From the NCBI GenBank assembly GCA_030435675.1, contig CM059623.1:16266205-16330204 (forward strand): a DNA stretch of 64,000 nucleotides. Direction: 5' to 3'. This document shows positions 58,527 through 64,000 of this stretch, piece by piece. This stretch comes from Steinernema hermaphroditum (Eukaryota > Nematoda > Chromadorea > Rhabditida > Steinernematidae). The translations under genes were made by a program, and so were the position numbers. Each line of letters begins with the position of its first letter. Position 1 is the first letter of the stretch. The notes under the pieces are model-generated. The model made no database searches and had not been told where the DNA came from. It was given only the letters and a program-made list of their open reading frames with translations.

Positions 58527-59340
58527 GTCATATATCTGCAAATAGCAAAAATATATACTGTCTGTCTCTTTAATAAAATATAACGCGAATGAGGCGAACA
58601 TATGTCGGTAATGGCGGTGGTGCGCGTTGTTGTCATGACGATGTTGCCAGAGGCGTTGGCCACGCAAATGTTGTTTGTGGGGGGGGGGGCGACTTATTAC
58701 TCGTTTCCTCTCCCCTTGCTTGTTCATTGTCATCACAAGACCTGGTTACCCTCCTCTCTAAGAAGTCAGCAATGTCAAACAAATCAAGGCCTAATTATAA
58801 CTCAAATAAGGTGGAAGTATGGTGTTGGGATTCACGTGGGTGACCATAAATCTATGCAATCGCCTTAAATAACTTAATAATCCGCTAAAGAGTCTCAAGC
58901 ACTTATCATAATTGCTATCATCAGCGATAAAAGCAGAATGTGGATGCTCATTACGTACTATTCATCGATTCGGAAGAGAAAACTATGGCGTCTTATGGCC
59001 GTGGGAACTATCGTTTTCCAGCAATATTCTATAGTAATCATTATAGCCTCCTATGAGGGTCCACCTCCTTGTTAGGATGAAAGTACTACTCAGCCTTTAG
59101 ATAAAGAAAAGAAGCGATGCCGTAGATTCCTCCGCAACGCCCGACAAAGGACCTGACCACTGACGCTCCTATAGATGACTATACTATAATCTTTGTGATT
59201 CACAAATGGTCCTAAAGCGATGTGGAAATGTATAAACAACGATTGCTGTCTGTTGTTGCGAAGAGAGAAAGGGTATTTTTCAAAAATAAACTATAGTATT
59301 ATTTCACATATGCCAAAATGTATACACAAACAGTAAGCAT
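58527..59340. other. Intergenic stretch between cullins B and A
   Basis: Contains a run of about eleven G at 58679-58690, followed by the AT-rich 3' flank of cullin B. It supplies the 5' region of cullin A. No exon is supported. Confidence 0.5.
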
Positions 59341-61698
59341 TTAAGCAATGTACTCGTACGTATCCTTGTCTTCCGGCGACCTCTTGAGGTACTCCTTCTC
59401 CATGAGGAGATCAATGCACTTTTTAATCATCGAGATCTTCGGCTGGAAACGATCGGCGACCTGCTGGACAGTCTCGCCAATGAAATCGTTGTGTCTGACG
59501 CAACGGCGCATCTTCATGATTCTGACGATTGCCGCCTGGATGACCATCTTACGATCTTCCTCGAGCATCCTTTCCATGTCTTTTTGCTCTCTCTTCAACG
59601 CTTCGGTGTCGCCCTTCAGCGGCGTCTGGAACTTCATGAGATCGACCTTGTAGCGCTTCGAGGAGTACTTCTGGTTGAGAGAGAGCTCCGTGTCATCGGG
59701 CAGAGAGGTGGTGACCTCTACGCCTTCGGGAAGTTTGAGGAGATCGGCCTTGACGAGGGAGGCCAGGACGCTGAGGAGAACGTCTTTTGGCATCCGGAGT
59801 TCAGCCAGCAACTGGGATACGGTGGAGACGGTAACGTCGTTGTACTTGAGGAGAACGGTCATCTGAGGAGTCGTCGCGACAAACATGAATTTTTTGATGA
59901 AGCGGGCACTGATCTCTCCACGGCTATTTCCATACAAAAAGCACAGCTTTCGTCCACTGTGGAGTCCGTTGTAGAATGCGGTGAATGCGTTCGTGATGTC
60001 TTGGAAAACGGGAGGAATCTCGAAGGCAATCGTATCTTTGAACGGCCAGCATCCGGTGCTCAGGACTTGCATGTTGAAGTCAACGAGATCCTTTTGTTCT
60101 GGGGCTCCTTCTTTGAACTGATGCATGACGGACTTGCTGGTGTCGATGTCAGCAAACATCTTCATCGAGACGTTAACGTATTCGTGACCACAAGCAGTTT
60201 TCAGTCTCGTGATGATCGCCCTCTCATAATCGTCATTGACGGAGAGTTCCATAATGAGTCGCTTGGAGAGAAGACGATTGTAGTACTTTTGGAAAATATC
60301 CTTGTCTTCGATGTACATGAAGAAGGTCATGGCTCGGTCAGCGGCCACTTCGAAGTCGTCGGTGCTGCCCTTTCGCATGAAACCGTCAATGAACTTCGCC
60401 AAGTGTTCGGCAGACTTGTTAAGGGAACGGAAGCTGTTGGTGACGGCATTCTTGTTGACGAACAGCACACAACCTTCGTCGAAGTGGATGCTGAAGCCGG
60501 TGTCGTCGTTGAAGGCCAATGTCACCATATCACGATACTTCTTGTGGACTTCGAGGACGGTAGAAACATAAGTCTTTGGGTCATTCCAATCGGCTTTTGG
60601 GATGTTGGCGATAGCTTCACGGCCTTTTTCAGCAACGTAGTCGCGGAAGTCTTTCCTCAGTTGATCGATGGCCTTTTCAACTCGAGAGCACAGCTTGTAC
60701 ATTAGAAGAAGGTCGCTGTAATTTTCCGACTTGAGGAGTTCTAGGAATTGTCTTTGAAACACATCGAGACGATCTTCGATGTAGGCGGTATCGACTGCTT
60801 TCTGTATGCGTCGATTTGTCAAGACGTCGTGGAGGTATCTTCCACATCGCTCTTCTTCTTCCTTGAGACGCTGGTCCGCTTTTTCCATGTATGCTAGGAT
60901 GTTATCGGACAGAATAACGACGGCCGATTCCTTCTGGTAGTACTGACGGGTGGCTTCAAGCATTGGCGTTTCGAAGTACTTCTCATAGCTCTGCAACATA
61001 AGGAGCTCGTTTTCCCTCAGTTCATCTGGATCCTCTCCTTCTTCTTCGAGCTTAGAGCTCAGGCTGACGGGATCTTCCTCTTTTCTGAACTCAATTCCGA
61101 CGGTGACGAGCGACTCGACGAGTCTCTTCACCAGCTCCACTTCCACGCTTTCTCCATCTCGCTCACGCTTCATCAGCTCCAGTGCCGACTGGACGATATC
61201 CAGTTTCGGGTTCTCGAACATCTGTCTCTTCCAGATGATCATGCACAGGGTGTACGCTTCGAAGACTTTCGGCTCGCCGGCCAGCTCTGGCTCGTTTCGG
61301 TGTTCGTTGAGGTACTCGTTGTAGCGTTGCACCCAGTGTCGATTCAAGTAGCGGAAGAGGCCGTCGACGACTTTGGCGCTTATGGAGTAAGCGTCCCAGG
61401 CACTTTTGTAAGCCCGAAGGCGCTCGACGTCTTCCGGAATCACGCCGATTTCAGCGGCCTTGGAGTAGACGAAGGACACCAAGAGATCTTCGAGCGCTTT
61501 ATAGGCGACATCGGCGCGGCCTCCTCCTATCATACGGTTCTCGTCGACGATGCCACTGTTCACACGGCAGTAGTCGGTGACCAGCGAGTAGGTCTGGCCA
61601 TATTCGTGGAAAGAGAGCTTCTCGTAGTTGTACACCTTCATTAAGGGAGACATGAAATTCTCGATGGCATGCTCATAAGTGAGCTCCTTTGGGGCCAT
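59341..61698 (-). CDS. Cul-1-like cullin B, intronless
   Basis: Single exon of 785 residues starting at the ATG of MAPKEL, eight bases after a TTTGCAG acceptor; an ATG 24 nt further up is disfavoured because it lies before the acceptor. The Skp1-facing helices near the N-terminus (NYEKLSFHEYGQTYSLVTDYC), RYLNRHWVQRY, the cullin homology domain (LSKRLIMELSVNDDYE; TGCWPF) and the neddylation motif IVRIMK (Lys729) are all intact. It should be a functional SCF scaffold. Loss of every intron is unusual for a cullin and suggests origin by retroposition or stepwise intron loss; the trans-splice acceptor argues it is expressed. A 404-codon frame lies antisense at 59491-60705 and is judged a shadow. 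Confidence 0.94.
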   Translation of the reverse strand: MAPKELTYEHAIENFMSPLMKVYNYEKLSFHEYGQTYSLVTDYCRVNSGIVDENRMIGGGRADVAYKALEDLLVSFVYSKAAEIGVIPEDVERLRAYKSAWDAYSISAKVVDGLFRYLNRHWVQRYNEYLNEHRNEPELAGEPKVFEAYTLCMIIWKRQMFENPKLDIVQSALELMKRERDGESVEVELVKRLVESLVTVGIEFRKEEDPVSLSSKLEEEGEDPDELRENELLMLQSYEKYFETPMLEATRQYYQKESAVVILSDNILAYMEKADQRLKEEEERCGRYLHDVLTNRRIQKAVDTAYIEDRLDVFQRQFLELLKSENYSDLLLMYKLCSRVEKAIDQLRKDFRDYVAEKGREAIANIPKADWNDPKTYVSTVLEVHKKYRDMVTLAFNDDTGFSIHFDEGCVLFVNKNAVTNSFRSLNKSAEHLAKFIDGFMRKGSTDDFEVAADRAMTFFMYIEDKDIFQKYYNRLLSKRLIMELSVNDDYERAIITRLKTACGHEYVNVSMKMFADIDTSKSVMHQFKEGAPEQKDLVDFNMQVLSTGCWPFKDTIAFEIPPVFQDITNAFTAFYNGLHSGRKLCFLYGNSRGEISARFIKKFMFVATTPQMTVLLKYNDVTVSTVSQLLAELRMPKDVLLSVLASLVKADLLKLPEGVEVTTSLPDDTELSLNQKYSSKRYKVDLMKFQTPLKGDTEALKREQKDMERMLEEDRKMVIQAAIVRIMKMRRCVRHNDFIGETVQQVADRFQPKISMIKKCIDLLMEKEYLKRSPEDKDTYEYIA

Positions 61699-62053
61699 CG
61701 CAAAATCTGCAAATAAGCGCATGACGTCAGAAGTGATCGATATGTTAAATAAATTCGCAAATCGCTTTGCGATGCTAAATGACGCGGTTGCTTAAGGTCG
61801 CGATCAATATACATCGGACAGAATTAGAACAGAACGTTTAGACAAGCGAGAAGGAAGTAGACGGAACCAGTCGATCACCTCTGCGCTCGAATTTCACCTT
61901 TTTTCGATCATTCCTTTACACCATTCGCCGTCTCACCGATCATTTAAGTGAGTCTGTCTCCTCCCTGCCCGTCGTGTCTGATGTATTTCGCTCCGTTAGT
62001 TAGCACTTTATCTATAATCATCGGGCCAAAATACAAGATATACATGAGGTTAC
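61699..62053. other. Intergenic stretch between cullins C and B
   Basis: 355 bp with the trans-splice acceptor of cullin B at its lower end. No other feature is seen. The short distance allows co-transcription with cullin C, but no U-rich spacer is obvious. Confidence 0.45.
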
Positions 62054-63946
62054 CTATGTCACATAATCATACGCGTCTCTATCATCCGGCGATCTCTTGA
62101 GGTAGTCCTTCTCGATGAGCAGGTCGATGCATTTTTTGATCATCGGAATCGTTGGGTGGAAGCGGTTGTTGACCTGGTCGACCGTTTCGGCGATTAGCGC
62201 GCAGTGCTTGATCCTTCGACGCATCTTCATGATTCGGACTATGGCCGCCTGAATCAGAAGCTGGCGGTCGGACTCCACAGTTTTCTCCATATTTTGCTCG
62301 TCATTCCTGGCTCTGCCTTCGATCTTTGCCGCCACCTGATTCTGCAGCCTTATGAGATCGGTTTTGATTCGTTTTGGGGAGAATTTTTCGTTCAAGGTGA
62401 ATACGGTTTTATTTTCATCGGCTTTTAGGATGTCGGCGTTGACCAACGATGTTACGGTGGTGTTGAAAAGATTCTCCTCCAGTTGAAGCTCGTTTCTCAG
62501 TCTGTCCGAAGTGAAGCTGTCAGAGTCGTTGTACTTCAGGAGAAGGGCCATCTGAGAAGTAGTGGCAACGAGGGTGAACTTCTTCTTGGTTAAGTGTGCT
62601 GATAGCTCTCCGCGAGAGTTTCCGTAGAGGTAGGTGAGTTTTCGGCCTTGATGAAGCTGGGAGTAGTAGCTGTTGAAGGTGTTGACAGCGTTTTGAATTA
62701 CGGGAGGGATCTCGATGGACTTTAGGGGCGTCAGGCTCCAAGAGCCGGAGCTTAGAATCTGGAAGTTCGCCTCTATCTGCAGCTCCTTGCCCTGTTCTCC
62801 ATGAAAATCTTTGGTCATCGTCTTGCTGACTTCAATGTCGCTGAACATCTTCATTGATTTGTGGACATATTCGTGGCCACATGCGTTTTTCAGTCTTGCA
62901 ATCATCGCCTTCTCGTAATCGTCGTTGACGGAAAGTTCCATGATGAGCCGCTTGGAGAGAAGACGGTTGTAGTACTTTTGGAAAGTGTCTTTATCTTCGA
63001 TGTACATGAAGACGGTGATCGCTTTATTCACAGCTTCGTCGATGTCGTCTATGCCTCCTCCCTTCCTCATGGCCATATCGACAAACTTGGCTAGAAGTTC
63101 AGCCGATTTGTTCAGTGGGCCCTTTGAAGCCTGGGTGATGGCGTTTTGGTTCACGAACATCATGCAACTTTCGTCGAAGTGAAGCGAGAAGCCGTTGTTA
63201 TCTTCAAAGGCAATCCTCACCATCTCCTTGTACTTGTTATGGATTTGAAGAACGGTAGCTACGTAGGTCTTCGGGTCGTTTCTGGCGGCGTTGGGGATGT
63301 TGGCGATGGCTTCGCGGCCTTTTTCGGTGACATAGTCACGGAAGTCCTTCTTCAGCTGGTTAACAACCTTCTGGACGCGTGAGGCGACCCTGTACATAAG
63401 ATTCAGATCTGTGATCTTCTCGGCCTTGAGGAGATTTAGAAGTTCACTTTGGAAGAGGTCCAGACGTTCTCCGATGAAAGCATTTTCGACGGTCTTCCGG
63501 AGACGTAGATTTGTGAGAGTATCGCAGAGATAACGCTTCGAGCGGTTATCTTCTTCCTTGAGACGCTCCTCCACGCGCTCCATGTAGCCATAGATATCCA
63601 CCTCAGAGCTCAACTCGGCCGATTCGTTCTTGTAGTAGGCGAGGGTGTCTGCCAACATAGGAGTTTCAAAGTACTTCTCGTAGGTTTGAAGTAGAAGACG
63701 CTGAGATCTTGGTAGATGGGATCTCTCTTTCGGTTTTCTGAGTGCGTCGGCCAGCGGATATAAGCCGTCAGCGAAATCTCTATATTCGATGCCCAGGACG
63801 ATGTAAGATTCGACGAGTTCTTGGATGAGCGCAACGTTGACGCCGTTCTCGCCGTCCCTCTCGCGGTTCATGAGGCGAAAGGCGGCGAGGGAGGTATCGA
63901 GGCGCCCGTCTTCGAAGAGGATGCTCTTCCAGGTGATCATGCAGAG
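62054..63946 (-). CDS. Cul-1-like cullin C, 5' part beyond the window
   Basis: The last exon runs from 63946 (after acceptor CGTTGCAG) to the stop at 62054 and encodes 630 residues. Upstream exons lie past the right edge. It contains YEKYFETPML, QLKKDFRDYVTEKGREAIANIP, YYNRLLSKRLIMELSVNDDYE, the cullin homology domain and the neddylation motif IVRIMK. It is closest to cullin B in its middle part. It differs in the winged-helix region (IFTL-type strand replaced by TVFTLNEKFSPKRIKTDL) and in the TGCWPF block, which reads SGSWSL. The lack of one block suggests faster divergence, but nothing is broken in frame. Confidence 0.93.
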   Translation of the reverse strand, partial: LCMITWKSILFEDGRLDTSLAAFRLMNRERDGENGVNVALIQELVESYIVLGIEYRDFADGLYPLADALRKPKERSHLPRSQRLLLQTYEKYFETPMLADTLAYYKNESAELSSEVDIYGYMERVEERLKEEDNRSKRYLCDTLTNLRLRKTVENAFIGERLDLFQSELLNLLKAEKITDLNLMYRVASRVQKVVNQLKKDFRDYVTEKGREAIANIPNAARNDPKTYVATVLQIHNKYKEMVRIAFEDNNGFSLHFDESCMMFVNQNAITQASKGPLNKSAELLAKFVDMAMRKGGGIDDIDEAVNKAITVFMYIEDKDTFQKYYNRLLSKRLIMELSVNDDYEKAMIARLKNACGHEYVHKSMKMFSDIEVSKTMTKDFHGEQGKELQIEANFQILSSGSWSLTPLKSIEIPPVIQNAVNTFNSYYSQLHQGRKLTYLYGNSRGELSAHLTKKKFTLVATTSQMALLLKYNDSDSFTSDRLRNELQLEENLFNTTVTSLVNADILKADENKTVFTLNEKFSPKRIKTDLIRLQNQVAAKIEGRARNDEQNMEKTVESDRQLLIQAAIVRIMKMRRRIKHCALIAETVDQVNNRFHPTIPMIKKCIDLLIEKDYLKRSPDDRDAYDYVT

Positions 63947-64000
63947 CTGCAACGAAGTGAATTAGATGAACTGCACTCAAAAGAGCAAGGCTGCTTGTCA

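Noticed and set aside
59491..60705. 404-codon open frame on the plus strand
   Set aside because: It lies wholly antisense to the conserved cullin B exon. Its sequence is rich in V, E, D and L, as expected when cullin codons are read backwards, and it shows no domain or splice signals of its own.

Overview
This window is nuclear DNA of a nematode. The genes are split by very short GT-AG introns, mostly 43-50 bp, with TTTTAG/TTTCAG acceptors. Many start codons sit 0-15 nt after an unpaired TTTCAG-type acceptor, which is the mark of spliced-leader trans-splicing. The gene families also fit: a ground-like protein, an Skp1-related gene, a CED-11/TRPM-like channel, an IFET-1/4E-T-like protein and a cluster of Cul-1-like cullins. 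A clade IV worm such as Steinernema is a guess, resting only on one protein that begins with an MDAVPxxF-type N-terminus. All exon coordinates below come from reading frames and splice sites by eye. Nearly every junction was checked for phase; the uncertain ones are named.

Layout. 0.8-5.3 kb: a cysteine-rich peptide, a secreted orphan and a short-chain dehydrogenase. 6.7-9.2 kb: BAF60/SMARCD of the SWI/SNF complex. 11.1-11.7 kb: an intronless Skp1-like gene. 12.4-14.1 kb: a rhomboid protease. 15.1-19.2 kb: a nematode orphan, a ground-like protein and a TEX10/IPI1 protein. 20.2-26.8 kb: TDP1, beta-sarcoglycan and an SLC46-like transporter, all on the plus strand. 29.1-34.0 kb: a TRPM-type channel ending in a NUDT9-homology domain. 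34.2-37.2 kb: TRMT44 and a two-RRM protein, minus strand and probably one operon. 39.4-43.9 kb: BRE1 (RNF20/40) and a 2-oxodicarboxylate carrier. 44.4-50.3 kb: BCS1 and a 4E-T protein with tandemly repeated exons. 51.5-55.4 kb: ribosomal protein eS1 and an ER thioredoxin-fold protein. 55.8-63.9 kb: three tandem Cul-1-like cullins, the last cut by the window edge.

Most genes are unrelated housekeeping or tissue genes. The recurring theme is SCF ubiquitin ligase: one aberrant Skp1-like gene and three diverging cullins with signs of gene conversion. The most unusual single proteins are the TRPM-NUDT9H fusion, with a decayed Nudix box and an altered pore loop, and the 4E-T protein, whose exon repeat includes one intron with a degraded acceptor. 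I saw no CRISPR array, intact transposon or clear functional tRNA.
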